DNA from: Anoplopoma fimbria
Taxonomy: Eukaryota; Chordata; Actinopteri; Perciformes; Anoplopomatidae
Assembly (NCBI RefSeq): GCF_027596085.1
Contig: NC_072457.1
Location: 30,177,398-30,241,397, forward strand
Direction: 5' to 3'
Length of the DNA stretch: 64,000 nucleotides
Part shown: positions 39,489 through 50,450 of the stretch, piece after piece
Layout of the letters: each line of letters opens with the position of its first letter
Position numbering within the stretch: the stretch's first letter is position 1
Notes under the pieces: model-generated
Told to the model about the DNA's origin: nothing
The model's input: only the letters and a program-made list of their open reading frames with translations
Databases searched by the model: none
Made by a program: the position numbers and the translations under genes

Positions 39489-40015
39489 TTAGTCTCTTTT
39501 CAATGTATGTGCAGTCTCACTGTAGTCAACAGTGAAATTAGCCATCGGAGGAGTCCTGTGACAAACCAGAGGAATGAACCAGCTGCTATTGTCTGGATCA
39601 AACTCCATCACATCTGAAATCTTAGTGATGTTGGCCCTCTTCATCCTAGGGTCCTTCCAGATCATATCATTGAGCTGTTCCACCAACTCTTTACCTCTCT
39701 TCTTCCTCTCTACAGTAGGCATGTCTGAAATGTTGGTATGCACAAAATGACACATTGGCTTCTTGCCCACATCCTTCAACCTCATGAAACCGCATGAAGC
39801 AGCATCTCTTAGATGTCTTTCTCTCCGGAGTTGTCCCTGCAAAGTCCCACAGCAAGGCTTGCTACTTCCTTATCACGTTCCTGACTGGGACCATCATGAA
39901 CCATCTGATGCTGTTTCAGACCCTCTGTGTCGATGATCATGATGCAGTCCCTACCCTTTGTTGACATTGATCAGCAGGATAAATGCCCCCCTGGAGCACG
40001 TTGCATTTTCTGACG
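39489..40015 (-). pseudogene. GVIN/VLIG-type very large inducible GTPase fragment
   Basis: On the minus strand, TCSRGAFI near 40000 is followed after a frameshift and a stop by CIMIIDTEGLKQ (about 39935, a G3-type DxxG motif) and ERDKEVASLAVGL. After a second break and an apparent internal deletion come LKDVGKKPMCHFVHTNISD and YSETAHTLK. This order is that of the GTPase region of the very large interferon-inducible GTPases, a family greatly expanded in fish. The frame is broken at least twice and the rest of the huge exon is missing, so it is a remnant. Its left-strand end near 40015 abuts the satellite-like array. Confidence 0.75.
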
Positions 40016-40186
40016 ACAAACCTGACCCTTAGTAAAAAGTCATAGTACAGTATGTCAAAAAAAGTCATAGTATAGTATGTCGAAAATACTAGAAAAAAGT
40101 AATAGTATACTATGTCGAAAAAAAAGTCATGGTATAGTATGTCTAAATACTAAAAATTGTCTTTTTCTGAGATTTTGAATAAAATG

Positions 40187-40312
40187 TGAAAGTTTTTCCA
40201 AACATTTTGATGCATGTGGGATTTGAACTGGGATCAAACCAATTTCAGTTCAGAAGACCTGTTCACTACCCGTTGAGCTATATCTTTATCTAAGAGAGGT
40301 TTAAAAAAGTAA
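40187..40312 (-). repeat. Array module 1, full type with tRNA-like A/B boxes
   Basis: It has the sequence between AGTTTTTCCAAAC and TTTAAAAAAGTAATAAG shared by all full modules. On the minus strand it carries TAGCTCAACGGG (A box) and AGTTCAAATCC (B box). Confidence 0.8.
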
Positions 40313-40516
40313 TAAGTCATAGTATAGTATGTCAAAAAAAGTAGAAAAAAGTCACAGTATAGTATGTCGAAAAAAAGTCATAGTATAGTATGTGGAAAAA
40401 AGTAGAAAAAGTCATAGTATAGTATGTCGAAAAAACATCATAGTATAGTATGTTGAAAAAAAAGGCACAGTATATAGTATGTCAAAAAAACAAGAAAACA
40501 GTCAGTGTAGTATGTT

Positions 40517-40613
40517 GAAACGGGAAAGTTTTTCCAAACATTTATGATGCAGTTTTGAACAGAAGAACTACCCGTTGAGCTATATCTTTATCTAAGACAG
40601 ATTTAAAAAAGTA
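40517..40613 (-). repeat. Array module 2, short type without B box
   Basis: Same ends as the full module but with the GTGGGATTTGAACTGG block deleted. The A-box match remains. It is preceded by GGCACAGTATATAGTATG and ACAAGAAAACAGTCAGTG, as are the other short modules. Confidence 0.8.
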
Positions 40614-41293
40614 ATAAGTCATAGTATAGTATGTCAAAAAAAGTAGAAAAAAGTCATAGTATAGTATGTTGAAAAAACGTCATAATATAGTATGTTGAAA
40701 AAAAGTCATACTATAGTATGTCGAAAAAAGTAGAAAAAAGTCATACTATAGTATGTCGAAAAAAGTCATAAATAGTATGTAAAAAAAAAAAGTCATACTA
40801 TAGTATGTCGTCAAAAAAGTAGAAAAAAAGTCATAGTATAGTATGTCAAAAAATAGTATAGAAAAAAAAGTCATAGTATAGTATGTTGAAAAAAAGTAGA
40901 AAAAGTCATAGTATAGTATGTCAAAAAAAGTAGAAAACAGTCATAGTATAGTATGTTGAAAAATAAGTCATAATATAGTATGTCGAAAAAAAGTCATAGT
41001 ATAGTATGTGAAAAAAAAAAAAAAGTCATAGTATAGTATGTGAAAAAAAAAAAGTCATATAGTATAGTAAAAAAAAAGTAGAAAAAGTCATAGTATAGTA
41101 TGTGAAAAAAAGTAGAAAAAGTCATAGTATAGTATGTCGAAAAAAAGTCATAGTATAGTATGTCAAAAAAAAGTAGAAAAAGTCATAGTATAGTATGTCA
41201 AAAAAAAAAGTCATACTATAGTATGTCGAAAAAAAAAAAAGTCATAGTATAGTATGTCAAAAAAAAGTAGAAAAAGTCATAGTATAGTATGTT

Positions 41294-41427
41294 GAAACGG
41301 GAAAGTTTTTCCAAACATTTTTGATGCATGTGGGATTTGAACTGGGATCAAACCAATTTCAGTTCAGAAGACCTGTTCACTACCCGTTGAGCTATATCTT
41401 TATCTAAGAGAGGTTTAAAAAAGTAAT
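41294..41427 (-). repeat. Array module 3, full type with tRNA-like A/B boxes
   Basis: The minus strand reads TAGCTCAACGGG (41394-41383, a perfect TRGCNNARYNGG A box). About 39 bases later comes AGTTCAAATCC (41343-41333, close to the GGTTCRANNCC B box), followed by T runs that could stop pol III. The T-stem and anticodon stem do not pair well, so it is not a functional tRNA. Confidence 0.8.
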
Positions 41428-42725
41428 AAGTCATAGTATAGTATGTCGAAAAAAAGAAAAAAGGCATAGTATAGTATGTCAAAAAAAAAAAAAGTCATAG
41501 TATAGTATGTTGAAAAAAATAGTATAGTATGTATAGTATGTCAAAAAAAGTAGAAAAAAGTCATAGTATAGTATGTTGAAAAAAAGTCATAGTATAGTAT
41601 GTTGAAAAAAAGTAGAAAAAGTCATAGTATAGTATGTCGAAAAAAAGTCATAGTATAGTATGTCAAAAAAAAGTCATAGTATAGTATGTCAAAAAAAGTA
41701 GAAAAAAGTCATAGTATAGTATGTTGAAAAAAAGTAGTCATAGTATAGTATGTTGAAAAAATGTAGAAAAAAAAAGTCATAGTATAGTATGTCGAAAAAA
41801 GTAGAAAAAAGTCATAGTATAGTATGTGAAAAAAAGTAGAAAAAAAAAATAGTATAGTATGTTGAAAAAACGTCATAATATAGTATGTTGAAAAAAAGAC
41901 ATAGTATAGTATGTTGAAAAATAAGTCATAGTATAGTATGTCGAAAAAAGTAGAAAAAGTCATAGTATAGTATGTGAAAAAAAGTAGAAAAAGTCATAGT
42001 ATAGTATGTTGAAAAAAAAGTCATAGTATAGTATGTCAAAAAAAGTAGAAAAAGTCATAGTATAGTATGTTGAAAAAAAGTCATAGTATAGTATGTCAAA
42101 AAAAGTAGAAAACAGTCATAGTATAGTATGTTGAAAAATAAGTCATAATATAGTATGTTGAAAAAAGGACATAGTATAGTATGTCGAAAAAAGTAGAAAA
42201 AAGTCATAGTATAGTATGTCGAAAAATAAGTCACAGTATAGTACTTCAAGAAAAGTAGAAAAAAGTCATACTATAGTATGTGAAAAAAAAAAGTCATAGT
42301 ATAGTATGTTGAAAAAAAGTAAAAAAGTCATAGTATAAAAATAAAAAAGTATGTATAGTAAAAAAAAGTCATAGTATATATAGTATGTCAAAAAAAGTAG
42401 AAAAAAAAAGTCATAGTATAGTATGTCGAAAAAAAGTCATACTATAGTATGTCAAAAAAAAAAAAGTCATAAAAATGTCATATAGTATAAAAAAGTATGA
42501 AAAAAGTCATAGTATAAATGTAAAAAAAGTCATAGTATAGTATGTCAAAAAAAGTAGAAAAAGTCATAGTATAGTATGTCAAAAAAAGTAGAAAAAGTCA
42601 TAGTATAGTATGTCGAAAAAAAGTCATAGTATAGTATGTCAAAAAAAAAAAAAAAAAGTCATAGTATAGTATGTCGAAAAAAAAAAAAGTAGAAAAAAAA
42701 AGTCATAGTATAGTATGTTGAAAAA

Positions 42726-42832
42726 AGTTTTTCCAAACATTTTTGATGCATGTGGGATTTGAACTGGGATCAAACCAATTTCAGTTCAGAAGACCTGTTC
42801 ACTACCCGTTGAGCTATATCTTTATCTAAGAG
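42726..42832 (-). repeat. Array module 4, full type, variant 3' end
   Basis: Both boxes are kept, but it lacks the GAAACGGGAA lead-in and the GGTTTAAAAAAGTAATA trailer of the other full modules. Confidence 0.75.
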
Positions 42833-44768
42833 AAAAAAAGTAAAAAGTCATAGTATAGTATGTCAAAAAAAAAAAAGTCATAGTATAGTATGTCAAAAAA
42901 AGTAGAAAAAAGTCATAGTATAGTATGTTGAAAAAACGTCATAGTATAGTATGTTGAAAAAAAGTAGAAAAAAGTCATAGTATAGTATGTCGAAAAATAA
43001 GTCATAGTATAGTATGTCAAAAAAAGTAGAAAAAGTCATAGTATAGTATGTTGAAAAAAAGAAAAAGTCATAGTATAGTATGTTGAAAAAAAGTCATAGT
43101 ATAGTATGTTGAAAAAAAAAAAGTCATAGTATAGTATGTCGAAAAAAGTAGAAAAAGTCATAGTATATAGTATGTATAGAAAAAAAGTAGAAAAAGTCAT
43201 AGTATAGTATGTTGAAAAAAAGTCATAGTATAGTATGTTGAAAAAAAGTAGAAAAAGTCATAGTATAGTATGTCAAAAAAAGTCATAGTATAGTATGTTT
43301 TGAAAAAAAGTAGAAAAAGTCATAGTATAGTATGTCAAAAAAAGTCATAGTATAGTATGTCAAAAAAAAGTCATAGTATAGTATGTATGAAAAAAAGTAG
43401 ATAGTATAGTATGTCAAAAAAAGTATAGTATGTCGAAAAAAAAAAAAGTCATAGTATAGTATGTCAAAAAAAGTCATAGTATAGTAAAAAAAAGTCATAG
43501 TATAGTATGTATGTAAAAGTCATAATATAGTATGTTGAAAAAAAGACATAGTATAGTATGTTGAAAAAAAGTCATAGTATAGTATGTCGAAAAAAGTAGA
43601 AAAAGTCATAGTATAGTATGTGAAAAAAGTCATAGTATAGTATGTTGAAAAAAAAAGTCATAGTATAGTATGTTGAAAAAAGTATAGTATGTCAAAAAAA
43701 AAAAAAGTCATAGTATAGTATGTTGAAAAAAAAGTCATAGTATAGTATGTCAAAAAAAAAAAGTCATAGTAGTTGAAAAAAAGTCATAGTATAGTATGTC
43801 AAAAAAAAGTCATAGTATAGTATGTCAAAAAAAGTAGAAAAAGTCATAGTATAGTATGTTGAAAAAAAAGTCATAGTATAGTATGTCAAAAAAAGAAAAA
43901 GACATAGTATAGTATGTTGAAAAAAAGTAAGTCATAGTATAGTATGTCGAAAAAAGTAGAAAAAAGTCATAGTATAGTATGTCGAAAAAAAAGTCATAGT
44001 ATAGTATGTTGAAAAAGTCATAGTATAGTATGTTGAAAAAAATACTATAGTATGTGAAAAAAAGTAGTATAGTATGTTGAAAAAAAAAAGTATAAAAAAA
44101 AAGTAGTCAAAAATAAGTAGAAAAAGTCATAGTATAGTATGTTGAAAAAAAAGTCATAGTATAGTATGTCGAAAAAAAGTAGAAAACAGTCATAGTATAG
44201 TATGTTGAAAAATAAGTCATAATATAGTATGTTGAAAAAAGGACATAGTATAGTATGTCGAAAAAAGTAGAAAAAAGTCATAGTATAGTATGTCGTCATA
44301 TATAGTATTCAAGAAAAGTAGAAAAAAGTCATAGTATAGTATGTTTAAAAAAAATAAGTCATAAAAAAAAAGTCAGTATGTTGAAAAAAGTAGTCATAGT
44401 ATAGTATATGTTGAAAAAAAGTCATAGTATAGTATGTCGAGAAAAAAGTCATAGTAGAAAAAATATAGTATGTCAAAAAAAAGTCATGGTATAGGATGTC
44501 GGAAAAAAAGTCATAGTATAGTATGTCAAAAAAAGTAGAAAAAAGTCATAGTATAGTAAAAAAAGTCATAGTAAATGTTGAAAAAATAAAAAAAGTCATA
44601 GTATAGTATGTCAAAAAAAGTAGAAAAAAGTCATAGTATAGTATGTGAAAAAAAGTAGAAAAAGTCATAGTATAGTATGTCGAAAAAAAGTCATACTATA
44701 GTATGTCGAAAAAAAGTCATAGTATAGTATGTCGAAAAAAAGTAGAAAAAGTCATAGTATAGTATGTT

Positions 44769-44901
44769 GAAACGGGAAAGTTTTTCCAAACATTTTTGAT
44801 GCATGTGGGATTTGAACTGGGATCAAACCAATTTCAGTTCAGAAGACCTGTTCACTACCCGTTGAGCTATATCTTTATCTAAGAGAGGTTTAAAAAAGTA
44901 A
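44769..44901 (-). repeat. Array module 5, full type
   Basis: Essentially identical to module 3, with both boxes intact. It starts the first of two clear higher-order units. Confidence 0.8.
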
Positions 44902-45355
44902 TAAGTCATAGTATAGTATGTCAAAAAAAAAGTCATAGTATAGTATGTCAAAAAAAGTAGAAAAAAAAGTCATAGTATAGTATGTCAAAAAAAGTCATAG
45001 TATAGTATGTCAAAAAAAGTATAGTATGTCAAAAAAAAGTATGTTGAAAAAAGTCATAGTATAGTATGTCAAAAAAAGTAGAAAAAAGTCATAATATAGT
45101 ATGTTGAAAAAAAGTCATACTATAGTATGTCAAAAAAAGTAGAAAAAGTCATAGTATAGTATGTCGAAAAAAGTAGAAAAAAGTCATACTATAGTATGTC
45201 GAAAAAAGTAGAAAAAAGTCATACTATAGTATAGTATAGTATGTCAAAAAAAATAGTATAGTCATAGTATAGTATGTTGAAAAAAAAGTAGAAAAAGTCA
45301 CAGTATATAGTATGTCAAAAAAACAAGAAAACAGTCAGTATAGTATGTTGAAAAA

Positions 45356-45447
45356 AGTTTTTCCAAACATTTATGATGCAGTTCAGAAGACCTGTTCACT
45401 ACCCGTTGAGCTATATCTTTATCTAAGACAGGTTTAAAAAAGTAATA
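45356..45447 (-). repeat. Array module 6, short type without B box
   Basis: Carries the same internal deletion as module 2 and the same ACAAGAAAACAGTCAGT upstream marker. Confidence 0.8.
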
Positions 45448-46444
45448 AGTCATAGTATAGTATGTCAAAAAAAGTAGAAAAAAAAAAGTCATATAGTATA
45501 GTATGTCGAAAAAAAGACATAGTATAGTATGTTGAAAAATAAGTCATAGTATAGTATGTCGAAAAAAAAGTAGAAAAAGTCATAGTATAGTATGTGAAAA
45601 AAAGTAGAAAAAGTCATAGTATAGTATGTCGAAAAAAAGTCATAGTATAGTATGTCAAAAAAAGTAGAAAACAGTCATAGTATAGTATGTTGAAAAAAAG
45701 TCATAATATAGTATGTCGAAAAAAGTCATAGTATAGTATGTCGAAAAAAGTAGAAAAAAGTCATAGTATAGTATGTCGAAAAAAGAAGTCATAGTATAGT
45801 ATTCAAGAAAAAAAGTAGAAAAAGTCATAGTATAGTATGTCGAAAAAAATAGTATAGTAGAAAAAGTCATAGTATAGTATGTTGAAAAAACGTCATAGTA
45901 TAGTATGTTGAAAAAAAGTAGAAAAAGTCATAGTATAGTATGTCGAAAAAAAGTCATAGTATAGTATGTCGAAAAAAAGTCATAGTATAGTATGTCGAAA
46001 AAAGTAGAAAAAAGTCATAGTATAGTATGTCAAAAAAAGTAGAAAAAAGTCATAGTATAGTATGTGAAAAAAAAAAGTAGAAAAAGTCATACTATAGTAT
46101 GTTGAAAAAAAAAAAAGTCATAGTATAGTATGTCAAAAAAAGTAGAAAAAGTCATAGTATAGTATGTTGAAAAAAAAGTCATAGTATAGTATGTCGAAAA
46201 AAAAAAATAGTATAGTATGTCAAAAAAAGTAGAAAAAGTCATAGTATAGTATGTCGAAAAAAAGAAAAAGTCATAGTATAGTATGTCGAAAAAAAAGTCA
46301 TAGTATAGTATGTGAAAAAAAGTAGAAAAAGTCATAGTATAGTATGTGAAAAAAAGTAGAAAAAGTCATAGTATAGTATGTCGAAAAAAAAGTCATAGTA
46401 TAGTATGTCAAAAAAAAGTAGAAAAAGTCATAGTATAGTATGTT

Positions 46445-46578
46445 GAAACGGGAAAGTTTTTCCAAACATTTTTGATGCATGTGGGATTTGAACTGGGATC
46501 AAACCAATTTCAGTTCAGAAGACCTGTTCACTACCCGTTGAGCTATATCTTTATCTAAGAGAGGTTTAAAAAAGTAAT
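46445..46578 (-). repeat. Array module 7, full type
   Basis: Both boxes intact. It lies 1,676 bp from module 5, with which it forms a higher-order repeat. Confidence 0.8.
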
Positions 46579-47040
46579 AAGTCATAGTATAGTATGTCAA
46601 AAAAAAAGTCATAGTATAGTATGTCAAAAAAAGTCATAGTATAGTATGTCAAAAAAAAAGTAGAAAAAAGTCATAGTATAGTATGTATGTAAAAAAAAAA
46701 AAGTCATAGTATAGTATGTGAAAAAAAGTAGAAAAAGTCATAGTATAGTATGTCGAAAAAAAGTCATAGTATAGTATGTCGAAAAAAAAGTCATAGTATA
46801 GTATGTCAAAAAAAGTAGAAAAAAGTCATAGTATAGTATGTTGAAAAAACATCATAGTATAGTATGTCGAAAAAAAAGTCATAGTATAGTATGTCGAAAA
46901 ATAAATCATGGTATAGTATGTCGAAAAAAAATCATAGTATAGTATGTTGAAAAAAAAAAAGTCATAGTATAGTATGTTGAAAAAAAAGGCACAGTATATA
47001 GTATGTCAAAAAAACAAGAAAACAGTCAGTGTAGTATGTT

Positions 47041-47136
47041 GAAACGGGAAAGTTTTTCCAAACATTTATGATGCAGTTCAGAAGACCTGTTCACTACCCG
47101 TATATCTTTATCTAAGAGAGGTTTAAAAAAGTAATA
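47041..47136 (-). repeat. Array module 8, short type, A box also damaged
   Basis: Lacks the B-box block, and also lost TTGAGC from the A-box region (ACTACCCGTATATCTTT). Confidence 0.8.
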
Positions 47137-48091
47137 AGTCATAGTATAGTATGTCAAAAAAAGTAGAAAAAAGTCATAGTATAGTATGTTGAAAAAAAGT
47201 CATAATATAGTATGTTGAAAAAAAGACATAGTATAGTATGTCGAAAAAATAAGTCATAGTATAGTATGTCGAAAAAAGTAGAAAAAGTCATACTATAGTA
47301 TGTCGAAAAAAGTAGAAAAAAGTCATAGTATAGTATGTTGAAAAAAAAGTCATAGTATAGTATGTCAAAAAATAGTATGTCAAAAAAAGTAGAAAACAGT
47401 CAGTATAGTATGTCAAAAAATAAGTCATAAAATATAGTATAGTATGTTGAAAAAAAGGACATAGTATAGTATGTCGTAAAAAAAGTAGAAAAAAGTCATA
47501 GTATAGTATGTCGAAAAATAAGTCACAGTATAGTACTTCAAGAAAAGTAGAAAAAAGTCATACTATAGTATGTGAAAAAAAGTAGAAAAAGTCATACTAT
47601 AGTATGTCGAAAAAAAGTCATAGTATAGTATGTCGAAAAAAAGTCATAGTATAGTATGTGAAAAAAAGTAGAAAAAGTCATAGTATAGTATGTTGAAAAA
47701 ATGTTGAAAAAGTAGTCATAGTATAGTATGTCGAAAAAAAAGTCATAGTATAGAAAAAAAAGTCATATAGTATAGTATGTCGAAAAAAAGTCATACTATA
47801 GTATGTGAAAAAAAAGTAGTAGTCATAGTAAAAAAAAAAGTCATAGTATAGTATGTTGAAAAAAAAGTCATAGTATAGTATGTGAAAAAAAGTACAAAAC
47901 AGTCATAGTATAGTATGTCGAAAAAAAGTCATAGTATAGTATGTTGAAAAATAAGTCATAGTATAGTATGTCGAAAAATAAGTCACAGTATAGTACTTCA
48001 AGAAAAGTAGAAAAAAGTCATACTATAGTATGTGAAAAAAAGTAAAAGAAAATAGTATGTTGAAAAAAAGTAGAAAAAGTCATAGTATGTT

Positions 48092-48226
48092 GAAACGGGA
48101 AAGTTTTTCCAAACATTTTTGATGCATGTGGGATTTGAACTGGGATCAAACCAATTTCAGTTCAGAAGACCTGTTCACTACCCGTTGAGCTGTATCTTTA
48201 TCTAAGAGAGGTTTAAAAAAGTAATA
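48092..48226 (-). repeat. Array module 9, full type
   Basis: Both boxes present, with one change in the A box (CAGCTCAACGGG on the minus strand). It lies 1,647 bp from module 7, close to the end of the main array block. Confidence 0.8.
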
Positions 48227-48325
48227 AGTCATAGTATAGTATGTCGAGAAAAAAGGCATAGTATAGTATGTCAAAAAATAAGTCATAGTATAGTATGTCA
48301 AAAAAAGTAGAAAAAAGTCATATAT

Positions 48326-49590
48326 TTTCAATTCAAAAAAGCACAGAATCACAAATTACAAATTTGCCTCAGAGGGCTTTACAATCTGTGCACATGAGAC
48401 ATCCTTGTCAAATCCTTGTCCTTAGACCCTCACATCCTCTGTCCTTCCACATCCTCTGTCCTTACATCCTCTGTCCTTACCCTCACATCCTCTGTCCTCA
48501 CATCCTCTGTCCTTACTCACATCCTCTGTCCTTAGACCCTCACATCCTCTGTCCTTACCCCCTCACATCGGCACAGGAAAAACTCCCCTAAAAACCCCTT
48601 TAACAGGGAGAAAAAAGGAAGAAACCTCTGGGAGAACGACAGAGGAGGGATCCTTCTCCCAGGATGGACAGAATGCAATAGATGTCATGTGACCAGAATG
48701 AACAGCATAACAGAGATACAACACATTCAATGTATATAATTATTCATATAATAAGACTACTTATAATAACAGCAGCAATTATTACAGTAGAATTATAGTT
48801 ATGAAAATAGGGATAGTAATGTGATTAATAATAATAATGGAAGTAGTAGTGGGTGTCAGTCGGCTCACAGCAGGAGGCACGACTACGGTCCAGGTACCAC
48901 AACGATTCATGGAAACCTGCAGAGCGAGAAAGCAAAAGGGCTTCAGGGTGGAAGTAAAGCTAAAATGCTTAATGGTACAGGTAATAGTAATAGTAATGTG
49001 ACTAGTAATAATAATGGTGGTAGCAGTCGGTGTCAGCAGGGCCGTAGCAGGATGCACGTCCACGGTCCAGGTACAGCCACGATTTATAGAAGCCTGCGAA
49101 GCGAGAAAGCACAAAGACTCCAGGGTACAAGCAAGTCAATGAGCATAATAGTACAGGCAATAATAATAGTAATAGTAATGTGACTAATAATGATAGTGGT
49201 AGTAGTAGTGGGTGTCAGCAGGGCCTCAGTAGGTGGCACGATGACAGTCCAAATATAACCCCGATTCCTGGAAACCTGCGAGGTAAGAAAGCACAAGAAC
49301 TCCGGGGAAGAAGCAAAATCAGTAATGTGCATAAATAGGAGATTAATACATAAAGATGGAGGGAGAGAAGAGGAGAGAGGAGCTCAGTGTATCCTAGGTA
49401 GTCCCCCGGCTGTCGAGGCATATAGCAGCATATCTAGGGGCTGGACCAAGGAGAACCTGACCCAGCCCTAACTATAAACCTGAACCAGCCCTAACTATAG
49501 ACCTGAACCAGCCCTAACTATAGACCTGAACCAGCCCTAACTATAAACCTGAACCAGCCCTAACTATAGACCTGAACCAGCCCTATATAA
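48326..49590 (-). mobile_element. Interspersed repeat inserted into the array
   Basis: It starts TTTTCAATTCAAAAAAGC and carries CACAAATTACAAATTTGCCT and CAGAGGGCTTTACAATCTG, a short minisatellite of CACATCCTCTGTCCTTA-type units (about 48395-48570), and AGAAACCTCTGGGAGAACGA. Three copies of a ~180-bp module follow (GGTGTCAG...CACG...GGTCCAGGTA...AAACCTGC...GAGAAAGC at about 48855, 49030 and 49210). It ends in about six 23-bp units of ACCTGAACCAGCCCTAACTATAG (49453-49586). The same element in opposite orientation is at 60552-61664. Array units resume directly after it. The family is a common teleost repeat whose class I cannot name. Confidence 0.8.
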
Positions 49591-50450
49591 AAAATAGTAT
49601 GTTGAAAAAAGTCATAGTATAGTATGTTGAAAAAATTCATAGTATAGTATGTTGAAAAAAGTCATAGTACAGTATGTCGAAAAAGTCATAGTATAGTATG
49701 TTGAAAAAATTAAAAAGTCATAGTATAGTATGTTGAAAAAAGTCATCGTACAGTATGTCGAAAAAGTCATAGTATAGGATGTTGAAAATAGTCATAGTAT
49801 AGTATGTGATAAAAAAACAGTCAAAGTATAACGTTTTTGAAAAAAGTCATAGTATATTATGGCGAAAAAAGTCATAGTATAGTATGTCGAAAAATATCGA
49901 AAGAACAGTCATAGTATAGTTTGTCGAAAAAAGTCATAGTATGTCGAAAGAAATCATTAAAAAGTCATAGTACAGTATCTAAAGAAAGTCTTATTACAGT
50001 ATGTCGAAAAAGTCATAGCATACTATGTTGAAAAAAGTCAAAGTATAGTATGTCGAAAAAAATTAACATAGTCTTAGTATAGTATGTGATTAAAAAAAAG
50101 TCAAAGTATAACGTTTTTGAAAAAAGTCATAGTACAGTACGTCGGAAAAATGTCGAAAAAATAATCATAGTATAGTATGCCCTAAAAAGTCATACTTTTG
50201 TATGTTGAAAAAAGTAAAATAAAAATCATTTTAGTATGTATAAAAAAGGGCATAGTATAGTATGATGAAAAAAGTCATAGTATAGTATGTCTAAAAAAAT
50301 CATTAAAAAGTCATAGTATAGTATGTCAAAAAAAATTAACAGTCTTAGTATAGTATGTGCATAAAAAAAAGTCAAAGTATAACGTTTTTGAAAAAAGTCA
50401 TAGTACAGTATGTCGAAAAAAAGGTCATAGTATAGTTTGATGAAACTGTC
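49586..50450. repeat. CATAGTATAGTATG array, diverged distal block
   Basis: The same unit as the main block but more mutated, with none of the tRNA-like modules. A distinct sub-repeat, TCAAAGTATAACGTTTTTGA, occurs at 49821, 50101 and 50372, a local higher-order period of about 275 bp. Confidence 0.92.

Larger units (their letters stand above)
40029..48325. repeat. CATAGTATAGTATG satellite-like array, main block
   Basis: About 8.3 kb of loosely tandem units of the form GTCATAGTATAGTATGTC plus a run of A, with or without an AGTAGAAAAA connector. The spacing therefore varies, mostly between about 25 and 37 bp, giving on the order of 300 units. A frequent variant contains the perfect 14-bp palindrome CATACTATAGTATG. 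Nine longer modules sit within it (listed separately). All apparent proteins here (LYYDFF-type strings) are artefacts of the repeat. No coding function is supported. Confidence 0.97.

Noticed and set aside
41294..41427. Functional tRNA gene within the array module
   Set aside because: A and B boxes match, but the T-stem (CCCAG/CCCAC) and most of the anticodon stem do not pair and no acceptor stem forms, so it is only tRNA-like.
41709..46480. Minus-strand open frames encoding repeated LYYDFF/TYYTMTF strings
   Set aside because: They are translations of the array unit; frame and content follow unit spacing, with no start context or splice signals.
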